DNA of 64,000 bases, from positions 1 through 64,000 of the forward strand of contig JAQYVZ010000021.1 in assembly GCA_030145205.1 (NCBI GenBank), written 5' to 3'. Made by a program: the position numbers and the translations under genes. Positions 16,017 through 25,067 of the stretch are shown here, piece after piece. Position 1 is the stretch's first letter. Each line of letters begins with the position of its first letter. Source of the DNA: Desulfuromonadales bacterium. GTDB lineage: Bacteria; Desulfobacterota; Desulfuromonadia; Desulfuromonadales; BM103. The notes beneath the pieces were generated by a model, which had not been told where the DNA came from, did no database searches, and saw nothing but the letters and a program-made list of their open reading frames with translations.

Positions 16017-19000
16017 AACGTCTTTCCATACTGCTGGCCGCTGCAGCCCTGACGGGCCTGCTGCTGCTCGGCGCCGCCAGCTGGCTGTTCGGAACGACCG
16101 CGGGCGCACGCTGGGCGCTGCCCCGGCTGGCCAGCCTGGCGGGCGCCGAACTGCGCATCGGCCAGGTCGAGGGTCCCCTGCTCGGCGCGCTGCAGCTGCG
16201 CGAGGTCACCCTGCAGCAGGGCGACCTCGAGGTCCAGCTGGGCCAGCTCTCCATCGACAGCCGCCTGGCCGGAGGTGTCCCGCTCTCCCTGGAAATCTCC
16301 CGGCTGCAGCTTGACGCGCTGGAGATTCAGCGCCCGCCCGCCCGGCCGCAAGCTGCACCCACAGAGCTGCGCTGGCCGGAACCGCCCGGCCTGCTGCGCC
16401 TGGTCGAGGTTGTCGTGCATGACTTTGCCCTGCGCGAGGCACGCTGGCAGACCGGCAGCGCACCCGCGCAGCAGCTCGATCTGCTGCGCGGTGCCCTGAC
16501 CTGGCGCGACGGCGCCCTGCAACTGGAGCAGGTCGAGCTCGACACAACCGCGCTGCAGGGGCGCGGCTCCGGCCGGATCGATCTAGCCGCACCGCGGCTC
16601 AAGCTCGATATCCAGCTCGAAACGCACGGCGCTGCAGCCGCCTGGAGCCAACTGCAACTGCGAACAGACCTGCGCTCGAACGAACGCGCCCTGCCGCTGC
16701 ACGGCTCCTTAGTCTGCGAAGTGGCTGGTACCCGGGCAGGAACCGTGCGCGCCGAAGGTGAGCTGGGCGTCGCCCGGGACGCCCTGCTGCTGCAGCAGGT
16801 CCGACTGACCCGCCTGGAGCACCCCGGTGAGATCGTGGCCAGTGGTCGCCTCAGCTGGCAAAAACAGGGGACCGAACTGTCCGGGCAGCTGAACCTCAGC
16901 CAGCTCGACCTGCGGGGTGACACCGGCCAGCCGCTGCAGCTGTCGGGAGAGATCCGGGGGCGTGGCGGAGCAAACGCCTACCAGGGTCGGTTCGATCTCA
17001 ACAACGCCGGCGGCGGCGCGGCGGCCGCCCGCGTCGCGGGGACCTTCGCCGGCGATGCACAACAGGTCACCTTCGACATTGCACAGGGGGCCTGGCTGGC
17101 CGGCAGCCTCCAGGGACAGCTCAAGGCGCGCTGGCAGGACGGCTGGCAGCTGCAGGCCGAGTTGAACGGAATCGGCCTTGACCCGCAGCAGCTCCATACT
17201 CGGCTGAGCGGTGAACTCAACCTGCAGCTGCGCGCCAGCCTCGCCGGCCGCGACCCGTCGGCCCTGCAGGGCCGGCTCGACCTGGCGCTGCAAGAATCCT
17301 TGCTGCACCAACAGCCGCTGGACGGCACGGCAACCGTGACCCTTCAGGGCCGCGCCTTCCAGGTTGAGCAGCTGCAACTGCGCGGGCAGGATTTCCGGAT
17401 CGAAGCGCACGGCAACCCGTTCGAACAGCTGGCAATCAAGTGGCAGGTTGACCGACTGGAGCAGCTTTTGGCTGCGACCGCCGGGCGATTTTCGGGGCAG
17501 GGCTGGGTCCGCTGGCGCGACCAGAAACTGGCCGCGAAGCTGCAGGCGACCGGCCGCCAGCTGTCCTTCGACCGCTGGACCCTCGAGTCACTTCAGGTCC
17601 GGGGCAACACGACACAGGCCGACAGCGCCTGGCAGGTCCGACTCGACGGCCAGAATCTCACCAGCCCCCAGGGGGAACAGATGCTGGACCGGGCACATGC
17701 CGCCCTGCAGGGTTCGGTCGAACGGCATCGTCTGACGCTTGATCTGGAAACACATCAGGAGCGCGCCACGACCAGCCTCAGCGGCGCATGGGACGGCCGC
17801 CGCTGGGCCGGGGAACTGGCCGGGCTGCAGCTTAAAAGCGTCCGCTTCGGCGATTGGAACCTCGGACAGCCGGTTTCCCTGGAGCTCTCGAAAACGGCGT
17901 ACAAACTGGCCCCGCTCCTGCTGCAAAGCCACGATGGCAACCAACTTCGACTCGACGCCAACTGGGGTCTGGAGGGTCTGGCCGGTCAACTGCAGCTGAC
18001 GTTGGCCGATGGCGCGCAGCTGCAGGGGACAGCGACCTCGCCACTCCCGGCCGGACTGACTCAGCCGAAGCAGGTCCGCCTGGAACTGGCTGGCAGCAAC
18101 CTCCCCCTGACGCGCCTGAGCCCCTGGCTGCCGCCGGCCCTGAACCTGTCCGGTCAGCTGAACGGGCACGCCGAAGGAGAATGGCTGGCCGAAGGCCCTT
18201 CCCGCTTCAACGGCACGCTAAGCACGACATCGGCCGAGGCTTTCTGGGAAGAAGAAGATGGGATGGTCCGGGCCGAGATCACCTCGGCCGAGTTGGACTG
18301 GCAATGGCACCACCAGCTGGAGGGGAAGCTGTCCCTGCAGCTACAGCAGCAGGGACAGCTTCGGGCCGGGTTCACGTTACCGCTTGCCGCCCGCCTGCCA
18401 CTCGCCATCGACCCGGCTCTGCCGATAAGCGGTGAGCTGCAGACAGAACTTCAGGAGCTCGGCCTGGCCTCGATGCTCTTCCCGGGGCGCATCCAGGAGA
18501 GCCGCGGCCGGCTCCGGCTTGACCTGGAGCTGGCCGGCCGTTGGCAACAACCCACGCTGCATGGCCGCTTTCACCTGTCCGATGCCGGGGCCTTCCTGCC
18601 GACCCTCGGCGTGCAGCTCAACGAGATCTCCCTGCAGGGTGATTTTGCCGACAACCGCGTCAACCTCGACCAACTGCACCTGGTCGCAGGCGATGGGCCG
18701 CTGGATGGCAGCGGCTACCTGCTGCTGGAGCAGTGGCGTCCGGGGGCCTACCACCTGCAGCTGCAAGGCTCGCGGGTGCAGCTTGTCAATCTCCCGGAGC
18801 TGCAGGTTCGCGCCAACCCGAAACTGGTTCTCGACGGGCAAGGGCCCCGCATCACGCTACGCGGTCAGCTTGAGCTGCCGGAGGTGCTGATTAAGGGCAA
18901 GCAGAAGACCGGTCTGGCCGGCAGGAGTCCCGACCTGGTCGTACTCGACCGACCAGCGCCGCCGACACGCACGCCGCGGCTGCAGCACGATATCGACATA

Positions 19001-19696
19001 GAGCTGATCCTCGGCGAAAAGGTCCTGCTGCACACTGCCGGCATCGACGCGCGTCTGACAGGCACGGTGCGCCTGCAATCGACCGACTCCCGGCAGGTTG
19101 TCGCCAACGGCGCTTTTCACGTCGCCAAGGGACGTTACGCCAGCTACGGCGTCAAGCTCGACATCAGTCGCGGTTCGCTCTATTTCAGCGGGGGTCCGAT
19201 CGATCAGCCGACCCTCGACATCCTGGCGCTGCGCAAGGCCGGCGAGGTGCAGGCCGGGGTCAAGATCACCGGCACGCCCAAGGCTCCGGACGTCCAGCTG
19301 TACTCGGAGCCCGCCCTGGCCGACACCGATATCCTGTCCTATATCGTGTTCGGCCGACCGGTCGGCGCCGACCGCAACCAGGCCGGCATGCTGATGGCTG
19401 CGGCCGGAGCGCTGCTGTCGCAGGGGGAATCTGTCACTCTGCAGGAAAAGCTGAAAGACCGTCTGGGACTCGACGTTCTCGATATCAGCAGCGGCAGCGG
19501 CGATGACCTCACCTCGTCGATCGTCACCACCGGCAAATACCTGAGCCCGGATCTCTACGTGAGCCTCGGTTACTCCCTGTTCACCAACACCAACGAAGTG
19601 AAGGTCCGTTACCATTTGACCCCAACCTGGGAAATAGAATCCAACCTCGGCATCGAGAGCGGCGTCGACATGTACTACCGGCTCGAGTTTGAATAG
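16010..19696 (+). CDS. tamB: translocation/assembly module TamB (AsmA-like, DUF490)
   Basis: The 1228-residue product has one N-terminal membrane helix (LLAAAALTGLLLLGAASWLF) followed by about 900 residues of repetitive beta-strands of the AsmA-like groove type, and the C-terminal DUF490 domain (DTDILSYIVFGRPVGAD; LDISSGSGDDL; YVSLGYSLFTNTNEVKVRY; terminal YYRLEFE). It overlaps tamA by seven bases and must be translationally coupled to it. The protein bridges inner and outer membranes as a lipid-conducting groove and partners with TamA. No gene follows on the same strand. Confidence 0.93.
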   Translation: MVKRLSILLAAAALTGLLLLGAASWLFGTTAGARWALPRLASLAGAELRIGQVEGPLLGALQLREVTLQQGDLEVQLGQLSIDSRLAGGVPLSLEISRLQLDALEIQRPPARPQAAPTELRWPEPPGLLRLVEVVVHDFALREARWQTGSAPAQQLDLLRGALTWRDGALQLEQVELDTTALQGRGSGRIDLAAPRLKLDIQLETHGAAAAWSQLQLRTDLRSNERALPLHGSLVCEVAGTRAGTVRAEGELGVARDALLLQQVRLTRLEHPGEIVASGRLSWQKQGTELSGQLNLSQLDLRGDTGQPLQLSGEIRGRGGANAYQGRFDLNNAGGGAAAARVAGTFAGDAQQVTFDIAQGAWLAGSLQGQLKARWQDGWQLQAELNGIGLDPQQLHTRLSGELNLQLRASLAGRDPSALQGRLDLALQESLLHQQPLDGTATVTLQGRAFQVEQLQLRGQDFRIEAHGNPFEQLAIKWQVDRLEQLLAATAGRFSGQGWVRWRDQKLAAKLQATGRQLSFDRWTLESLQVRGNTTQADSAWQVRLDGQNLTSPQGEQMLDRAHAALQGSVERHRLTLDLETHQERATTSLSGAWDGRRWAGELAGLQLKSVRFGDWNLGQPVSLELSKTAYKLAPLLLQSHDGNQLRLDANWGLEGLAGQLQLTLADGAQLQGTATSPLPAGLTQPKQVRLELAGSNLPLTRLSPWLPPALNLSGQLNGHAEGEWLAEGPSRFNGTLSTTSAEAFWEEEDGMVRAEITSAELDWQWHHQLEGKLSLQLQQQGQLRAGFTLPLAARLPLAIDPALPISGELQTELQELGLASMLFPGRIQESRGRLRLDLELAGRWQQPTLHGRFHLSDAGAFLPTLGVQLNEISLQGDFADNRVNLDQLHLVAGDGPLDGSGYLLLEQWRPGAYHLQLQGSRVQLVNLPELQVRANPKLVLDGQGPRITLRGQLELPEVLIKGKQKTGLAGRSPDLVVLDRPAPPTRTPRLQHDIDIELILGEKVLLHTAGIDARLTGTVRLQSTDSRQVVANGAFHVAKGRYASYGVKLDISRGSLYFSGGPIDQPTLDILALRKAGEVQAGVKITGTPKAPDVQLYSEPALADTDILSYIVFGRPVGADRNQAGMLMAAAGALLSQGESVTLQEKLKDRLGLDVLDISSGSGDDLTSSIVTTGKYLSPDLYVSLGYSLFTNTNEVKVRYHLTPTWEIESNLGIESGVDMYYRLEFE

Positions 19697-19854
19697 GAAC
19701 GTGTCGGTGTCACGTCACAGGGCGCGAGGACTCCCTCACCCCAAAAGGTGTTCAGAAGTTGGGAGTCGGAGGTGCTTCCGATGAGCGGGACAGTAACACT
19801 CATATGGTGGGTCCCGTGGGGGCGGACCTCTGTTGTTGCAGAGGCGGAAACCTA

Positions 19855-19879
19855 AAAAAACGCCCCATGGGCGTTTTCA
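19855..19879. terminator. bidirectional intrinsic terminator candidate
   Basis: The stem AAAACGCCC/GGGCGTTTT has A-rich and T-rich ends, so it can work in both directions. It would end tamB transcripts on the plus strand and DUF6172 transcripts on the minus strand. Confidence 0.65.
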
Positions 19880-19914
19880 ATGCATTCAGGACGGATGTTG
19901 ACTGTTTTGCGGAA

Positions 19915-19966
19915 ATGGAGACACTTACACGGAGGTGTCCCCGGTAAGTGTCCCGCAGAAGTGCCC
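19915..19966. repeat. REP/BIME-type palindromic repeat copy
   Basis: Arms GAGACACTT/AGGTGTCCC around ACACGG, followed by GGTAAGTGTCCC and GCAGAAGTGCCC, nearly the same unit as at 9.59 kb and 30.56 kb. Confidence 0.8.
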
Positions 19967-20019
19967 GATGGGCGAATAGATAGTCCACACATGGAGAAAT
20001 CGACCGCTTCCTGGCTTTT

Positions 20020-20364
20020 CTACTCTTCTTCCCCTTCGCGCTCAATTGCCGGATCTTCCACGCAGCCTTGCTCATCCGTAGGTCTTTTGCGCCGATGGCC
20101 TGGTTTGGCCAGAATCTCCAGATAAAAGGATTCGAGCTGTTCTGATTCTGCCTGAGAAATGAACTTGTTAATGGCAGAGACATGAATCACTTCACTGCTT
20201 GCTTCATCAGCACCGTACCGGCAGTCAAAATCCCAAAAATCTACATCGGGAGGGAGTTCCTTTCTACGTTCTCTTCTCAGATATTTTTTAACTTCAAATT
20301 TGATGGCTTCAACGAGCCTTGGAACTTTGATTTTCGGATGGCTCAGTTTAAAAGTTTTTCTCAT
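20020..20364 (-). CDS. DUF6172 family protein
   Basis: Starting at the ATG 20362-20364 the product has 114 residues and begins MRKTFKLSHPKIKVPRLVEA, continuing with KYLRRERRKELP, DVDFWDFDCRYG and ESFYLEILAKPGHRRKRP. I recognise this as the conserved DUF6172 pattern found across proteobacteria. It is small, basic and cytoplasmic; no function is known. The acidic tail DPAIEREGEEE is less conserved. The longer frame upstream (to 20448) has no similarity. Confidence 0.75.
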   Translation of the reverse strand: MRKTFKLSHPKIKVPRLVEAIKFEVKKYLRRERRKELPPDVDFWDFDCRYGADEASSEVIHVSAINKFISQAESEQLESFYLEILAKPGHRRKRPTDEQGCVEDPAIEREGEEE

Positions 20365-20606
20365 AGCGATTCCAGACGGTGTGCTTAGGGTTGATAAAAC
20401 AATCTTCAATGAGTGACATGCTACCATGAATCCCAACGACACCCCCATTTACCCAAAGTTTTTTTTACAGGTTTAGCCCTGCCCCCCCTTAATCTCTTTT
20501 GATCCCCAAACAGTCCCCCCGCCACGTCTGTGTTAAACTGGTTAACAATCATCCCTCAAGCAAAAAACCCTGCAGATAACCCGGGTCGGCAGAAGGGACC
20601 ACCACC

Positions 20607-21443
20607 ATGCACACAATCGTGATCCATCCCGGCAGCGCCCACAAAGACGATTTTCTGGCGGCCTGCGTGCTGTTGGCCAGCCTTGAGAACCCCAAGCTGC
20701 ATCGCCGCGAACCGACTCCGGAGGACCTGGAAGATCCCGACACCTACGTCGTGGATGTCGGCATGGAGCATGATCCGCAGCGCCACAACTTCGACCATCA
20801 CCAGGACCAGCGGCTGCCCTGCGCCTTTCATCTGGTCATGCAGAATCTCGGCTACCACGATGCGGCCATGCAGGCGTACACCTGGTACCCGTACATGAGC
20901 ATGATCGATGTCATTGGCCCGCATCGGACCGCCGAGCAGCTGGGCGTCGACAGCAGTGTCCTGTTTGCCACCGCGTCGCCAGTCGAAGGCTACCTGCTGT
21001 CGATCTTTGCCGAGGTGGAGACGCTGCAACGCCGGGATCTCCTCTACCGTTTCATGCAGAACTTCGGACGGGATCTTTTGAGCCTGATCGATCGCAAGAT
21101 ACAGCGCCTGCAGCTGCTGAAGGAGCAGGCCAAGATCCTGCCGGTCAGACAGTTCAAGGCCGTGTGCAGCGATATCCGGGAAACCCCCAAGCTGGCCATG
21201 GAGCTCTTTTTGAAACAGTTGGACGATCCGCAGATTGCCCTCTGCGTTACCCCGTCGAACCGCGGCGCCGGCTGGGAACTTCTGCGCCTGGGGGACACCA
21301 CCATGATCGACTTCAGGAAGATCGAAAGCCAACCGGAGATCCGCTTCGTCCATCACAGCGGTTTCCTGGCCAAGACAGAGACCCTGCTGCCATGGCCTGA
21401 GGTCATCCGCCTGTCCAGCCAGGCCATCAGCGATACCCACTGA
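20607..21443 (+). CDS. MYG1/UPF0160-like metal-dependent hydrolase
   Basis: The 278-residue protein opens with IVIHPGSAHKDDFLAACVLLA and continues with VVDVGMEHDPQRHNFDHHQD, the two metal-binding stretches of the MYG1 family (related to DHH phosphoesterases), where His, Asp and the HH pair bind manganese-type metals. The C-terminal part (LAMELFLKQLDDP, GAGWELLRLGD, IRFVHHSGFLAKTE) also follows the family. Eukaryotic MYG1 is reported as a 3'-5' RNA exonuclease; bacterial members are less studied. It stands upstream of tdh with a 119-base gap. Confidence 0.85.
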   Translation: MHTIVIHPGSAHKDDFLAACVLLASLENPKLHRREPTPEDLEDPDTYVVDVGMEHDPQRHNFDHHQDQRLPCAFHLVMQNLGYHDAAMQAYTWYPYMSMIDVIGPHRTAEQLGVDSSVLFATASPVEGYLLSIFAEVETLQRRDLLYRFMQNFGRDLLSLIDRKIQRLQLLKEQAKILPVRQFKAVCSDIRETPKLAMELFLKQLDDPQIALCVTPSNRGAGWELLRLGDTTMIDFRKIESQPEIRFVHHSGFLAKTETLLPWPEVIRLSSQAISDTH

Positions 21444-21562
21444 ACCGAACTCGGAAAGTGTCCCGGTCTGCGCCCACCCGTTGTCAATTTTGATTTTGCG
21501 TTTAAGCTTTGAGTCATGACACTGCTGTTGATCCCTTCACCTTGCTGACGGAGGCTGTCGCG

Positions 21563-22591
21563 ATGTACGCGTTGGTAAAAAATGAGGCGGCCCCCGGGCT
21601 GAGTCTGGAAGAGCTGCCGGTACCGGAGTTCAGCATCAATGATGTGCTGATCAAGGTCAAGCGCACCGCGATCTGCGGCACAGACCTGCATATCTACAAC
21701 TGGGACGCCTGGGCCGAAAAAACGATTCCGGTGCCGATGGCGATCGGTCACGAATTCGTCGGCGAGATCGTTGAAGTCGGCTCCAACGTGATTGATTTCA
21801 CGCCGGGACAGATCGTCTCCGGGGAAGGGCACGTGGTCTGTGGCCGCTGCCGCAACTGCATGGCCGGCAAGCGCCACCTCTGCGCCCATGCCCGCGGGGT
21901 GGGGGTGGATCGGCCTGGTGCCTTTGCTGAATACCTGTCTCTGCCGATGTCCAACGTCTGGGTGCATCGCCCGAACATCGATCTGGATGTGGCGACGCTG
22001 TTCGACCCCCTGGGCAACGCGGTGCATACAGCGCTGCAATACGACCTGCTCGGCGAGGATGTGCTGATCACCGGCGCCGGGCCGATCGGCGCCATGGCGG
22101 CGGCGGTCTGCCGGCATGCCGGCGCCCGTCACGTGGTGGTCACCGACATTATTCCCGGCCGCCTGGCCCTGGCCAAACAGCTGGGGGCGACCTGTACAGT
22201 CGATGTGAGCAGCGCCACCGTCGCCGCAACCCAGCGGCAGCTCGGCATGATGGAAGGTTTCGATGTAGGACTGGAGATGTCTGGCAGCCCGGCGGCGTTC
22301 CAGGAGATGCTGGCCAACATGAAGCATGGCGGCAAGATCGCCATGCTCGGCATCCCGGACCAGGACATGACGGTCGACTGGAACACCGTGATCTTCAACA
22401 TGCTGACGCTCAAAGGGATCTATGGCCGGGAAATGTACGAAACCTGGTACAAGATGTCGGTGATGGTGGAGTCGGGACTGGACATTAGCCCGGTGATCAC
22501 CCACCGCCTGCCGTATACGGAGTTCGAAGCGGGTTTTGCCGCCATGCGGTCCGGCGAGGCCTGCAAGGTGATCCTCAACTGGGAGGTCTGA
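21563..22591 (+). CDS. tdh: L-threonine 3-dehydrogenase
   Basis: The start ATG 21563 follows GACGGAGGCTGTC. The 342-residue zinc-dependent medium-chain dehydrogenase shows the catalytic zinc site ([29 protein letters not shown]), the four-cysteine structural zinc loop ([15 protein letters not shown]) and the NAD-binding motif ([14 protein letters not shown]). The NWDAWA stretch after the catalytic Cys is characteristic of threonine dehydrogenase. It oxidises threonine to 2-amino-3-ketobutyrate. The next gene, kbl, completes the pathway to glycine and acetyl-CoA, 54 bases downstream. Confidence 0.95.
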   Translation: MYALVKNEAAPGLSLEELPVPEFSINDVLIKVKRTAICGTDLHIYNWDAWAEKTIPVPMAIGHEFVGEIVEVGSNVIDFTPGQIVSGEGHVVCGRCRNCMAGKRHLCAHARGVGVDRPGAFAEYLSLPMSNVWVHRPNIDLDVATLFDPLGNAVHTALQYDLLGEDVLITGAGPIGAMAAAVCRHAGARHVVVTDIIPGRLALAKQLGATCTVDVSSATVAATQRQLGMMEGFDVGLEMSGSPAAFQEMLANMKHGGKIAMLGIPDQDMTVDWNTVIFNMLTLKGIYGREMYETWYKMSVMVESGLDISPVITHRLPYTEFEAGFAAMRSGEACKVILNWEV

Positions 22592-22645
22592 CCATCCCCT
22601 AGCCCCGCGCCACCCGCGGGGCCGTGTCGGCGGAGAGCTGTGGAC

Positions 22646-23830
22646 ATGAAATTTTACGAACACTTACGCACCGAGCTGGACGGCATCGTCTCGGCCGGTC
22701 TGTACAAGGGCGAACGCCTCATCACCACCCCGCAAGGAGCCCACGTCGGCGTCCGCAGCGGCGGCGAGGTGCTCAACCTCTGCGCCAACAACTACCTGGG
22801 GCTGGCCCAGCACCCGGAGGTCAACGCCGCCGCCCGGCAGGGCCTCGAAGAGTGGGGCTTCGGTATGGCCTCGGTGCGCTTTATCTGTGGCACCCAGACC
22901 CTGCATAAACAACTCGAAGAGACCCTCAGCGCCTTCCTGCAGATGGAGGACACCATCCTCTATCCCTCCTGCTTCGACGCCAACGGTGGCCTGTTCGAAA
23001 CCTTGCTGGGCGCCGCGGATGCGGTGATCTCCGACGAGCTCAACCATGCCAGCATCATTGACGGCATCCGCTTGTGCAAGGCGCGGCGCTATCGTTACCG
23101 CAACAACGATATGGCCGACCTCGAATCCCAGCTTAAGGCGGCCACTGCCGACGGAGCGCGCTTCAAGTTGATCAGTACCGACGGGGTCTTCTCCATGGAC
23201 GGGTATATCGCCCGGATCGATGAGATCTGTGCCCAGGCCGAGCGCTACGACGCCCTGGTGCACGTCGACGACTCCCACGCCACCGGCTTTGTCGGTCCGG
23301 AGGGGCGCGGCACCCCCGAGTACCGGGGCTGCCTGGGGCAGGTGGATATCATTACCGGCACCCTCGGCAAGGCGCTGGGCGGTGCCAGCGGCGGCTTCAC
23401 CAGCGCCCGCAAAGAGGTGGTCGAGCTGCTGCGCCAGCGCTCGCGCCCCTATCTCTTCTCCAACTCGGTGGCGCCGCCGGCCGTGGCCGGGGCCCTGAAG
23501 TCTCTGGAACTGGTGCAACGCTCCAGCCTGCTGCGCGAGCAGTTGCAGGAGAATACTGCGATCTTCCGAGCCGGGCTGGAGGAACACGGCTTCGAGCTGC
23601 TGCCGGGCGAACACCCGATCGTTCCGGTCATGCTTCACGATGCCACGACCGCGGCCCGGTTTGCCGAGGCCATGCTGGCGCAGGGCATTTACGTGGTGGC
23701 CTTTTCCTACCCGGTAGTCCCGAAGGGGTTGGCGCGCATCCGCACCCAGATGTCGGCCGCCCTGACGCCGGACGATCTGGCCTTCGCCATTGACGCCTTC
23801 GGCCGGGTGAAACAGGAACTGGGGCTCTAG
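22646..23830 (+). CDS. kbl: glycine C-acetyltransferase (2-amino-3-ketobutyrate CoA ligase)
   Basis: The 394-residue alpha-oxoamine synthase carries the family signatures [55 protein letters not shown] and the PLP-lysine motif [13 protein letters not shown]. It cleaves 2-amino-3-ketobutyrate with CoA to glycine and acetyl-CoA, taking the product of the preceding tdh. The ATG at 22646 has GGAGAG at suitable distance; an in-frame GTG six bases earlier is less likely. Length and motifs agree with Kbl and not with serine palmitoyltransferase. Confidence 0.95.
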   Translation: MKFYEHLRTELDGIVSAGLYKGERLITTPQGAHVGVRSGGEVLNLCANNYLGLAQHPEVNAAARQGLEEWGFGMASVRFICGTQTLHKQLEETLSAFLQMEDTILYPSCFDANGGLFETLLGAADAVISDELNHASIIDGIRLCKARRYRYRNNDMADLESQLKAATADGARFKLISTDGVFSMDGYIARIDEICAQAERYDALVHVDDSHATGFVGPEGRGTPEYRGCLGQVDIITGTLGKALGGASGGFTSARKEVVELLRQRSRPYLFSNSVAPPAVAGALKSLELVQRSSLLREQLQENTAIFRAGLEEHGFELLPGEHPIVPVMLHDATTAARFAEAMLAQGIYVVAFSYPVVPKGLARIRTQMSAALTPDDLAFAIDAFGRVKQELGL

Positions 23831-23901
23831 AGCCGGGGCTCTCCATTTAGAGGATCCCCAAACTTTAAAGCATGATCAATCTTATGAGCAAGGAGGCCAA
23901 C

Positions 23902-24444
23902 ATGAACCATTCACTCTTTTCAGCCCAATGGAACCCCTATCTGGCGGGCGCCCTGGTTGGGATTCTGGCCGTTTTGTCCGTGGTCGTCACGACGTTGATC
24001 ATTGACAAACCGAAATACCTCGGGGCGTCCACCACCTTTGTCCGGGCAAGCGGTCTGGCCGAACAGGCAATCGCCCCCGAACATGTCGCCGAGAACGCTT
24101 ATTTTCAGAAAACCAAGGTCAAAATTGACTGGCAGATGATGTTCGTGGTCGGCATCTTCGGTGGCGCACTCCTGGCGTCACAGCTCGGTAGGTCGGCCAA
24201 GTTAGAAGCCGTGCCACCGATCTGGGAGAAACGCTTTGGACCGAACCCGGTTGTGCGCGCCGTCGGTGCGTTTGTCGGCGGCGCAATCCTGTTGTTCGGT
24301 GCCCGACTGGCGAGCGGCTGTCCAAGTGGCCATGGTCTGTCAGGGAACATGCAGCTGGCGGTGAGCGGCCTGGTTGCCCTGATCTTTTTCATGGTGAGCG
24401 GCATTTTAACAGCCCGCCTGATCTACGGTAAAGGAGATCAATGA
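23902..24444 (+). CDS. YeeE/YedE-family membrane protein, subunit A
   Basis: The ATG at 23902 follows CAAGGAGGCC; earlier in-frame ATGs precede that site. The 180-residue product has four or five hydrophobic helices and the family hallmark ARLASGCPSGHGLSG, whose cysteine sits in the transport path of thiosulfate transporters such as TsuA. The gene overlaps the next YeeE/YedE gene by four bases (ATGA). The pair resembles a two-gene split of one full-length YeeE/YedE transporter. A role in import of a reduced sulfur compound is likely. Confidence 0.9.
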   Translation: MNHSLFSAQWNPYLAGALVGILAVLSVVVTTLIIDKPKYLGASTTFVRASGLAEQAIAPEHVAENAYFQKTKVKIDWQMMFVVGIFGGALLASQLGRSAKLEAVPPIWEKRFGPNPVVRAVGAFVGGAILLFGARLASGCPSGHGLSGNMQLAVSGLVALIFFMVSGILTARLIYGKGDQ

Positions 24445-24968
24445 TGGAACAAGCCATCGGACTGGTGACCGGACTTCTGTTCGGATTTCTTCTGCAAAAA
24501 GGACAGGTTCTGCGCTTTGAACGTCAGGTCGGCTTCATGCTCCTCAAGGACATGACCATCATTAAATTCATGATGACTGCGGTCCTGGTCGGCATGGTTG
24601 GCATCTATGCCTGTCATGCGGTCGGCCTGATCAGCCTGAGTGTCAAGGCGACCAATCTCGCAGCCATCGTGGTCGGTGGGCTGCTCTTCGGCATCGGCTG
24701 GGCGATTGCCGGCTACTGCCCCGGCACTTCGATCGGCGCCCTGGCGGAAGGGCGGATTCACGCCCTTTGGGCCATCCTCGGCATGCTGAGCGGCGCCGCC
24801 ATCTACGCAGAGGCCTACCCGCTGATGAAACAGACCTTGTTGGCTTGGGGTAACTTCGGCAAGATTACCCTGCCGCAGGTGTTAGGGCTCTCCCCCTGGG
24901 TTATCATCGTTCCGTTCATTCTGGTCGGTCTCGGCCTGTTCGCCTGGTTCGAGAAAAAAGGCCTTTAA
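24441..24968 (+). CDS. YeeE/YedE-family membrane protein, subunit B
   Basis: The 175-residue product overlaps the first YeeE/YedE gene and has the complementary motifs: GLLFGFLLQKGQVLRFERQVGFML near the N-terminus and GWAIAGYCPGTSIGALAEGR around residue 88, again with the cysteine typical of the family. There are about five hydrophobic helices. The two subunits together carry the two pseudo-symmetric halves seen in single-chain YeeE. An intrinsic terminator follows at 25012-25044. Confidence 0.9.
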   Translation: MMEQAIGLVTGLLFGFLLQKGQVLRFERQVGFMLLKDMTIIKFMMTAVLVGMVGIYACHAVGLISLSVKATNLAAIVVGGLLFGIGWAIAGYCPGTSIGALAEGRIHALWAILGMLSGAAIYAEAYPLMKQTLLAWGNFGKITLPQVLGLSPWVIIVPFILVGLGLFAWFEKKGL

Positions 24969-24971
24969 CCG

Positions 24972-25004
24972 ACAGGCGGGACACTCAAAATTGAGAGGCC
25001 CCCA
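24972..25004. repeat. REP palindrome copy
   Basis: Arms GGGACACTC/GAGAGGCCC around loop AAAATT at 24978-25001, with one arm partly decayed. Confidence 0.65.
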
Positions 25005-25011
25005 TTAGAAA

Positions 25012-25046
25012 AAAAGGGACGAGCCTGGTAAGGCTCGTCCCTTTTC
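25012..25046. terminator. intrinsic terminator between convergent genes
   Basis: The stem GGGACGAGCC/GGCTCGTCCC with loop TGGTAA is preceded by a run of A and followed by TTTT, so it can end both the YeeE/YedE operon and the cytochrome gene converging on it. Confidence 0.9.
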
Positions 25047-25067
25047 GCTTGCGGCAAAACCCATCGG

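Larger units (their letters stand above)
19697..20019. other. gene-free stretch with REP copies and a hairpin
   Basis: This 323-base gap after tamB contains a degenerate REP at 19756-19820, the A/T-flanked hairpin at 19855-19879 and a well-preserved REP at 19915-19966. No convincing gene was seen. Confidence 0.6.

Noticed and set aside
22664-23638. Minus-strand open frame of 324 codons inside kbl
   Set aside because: It is antisense to a gene with complete family motifs and shows no domain of its own; long shadow frames are common in GC-rich DNA.
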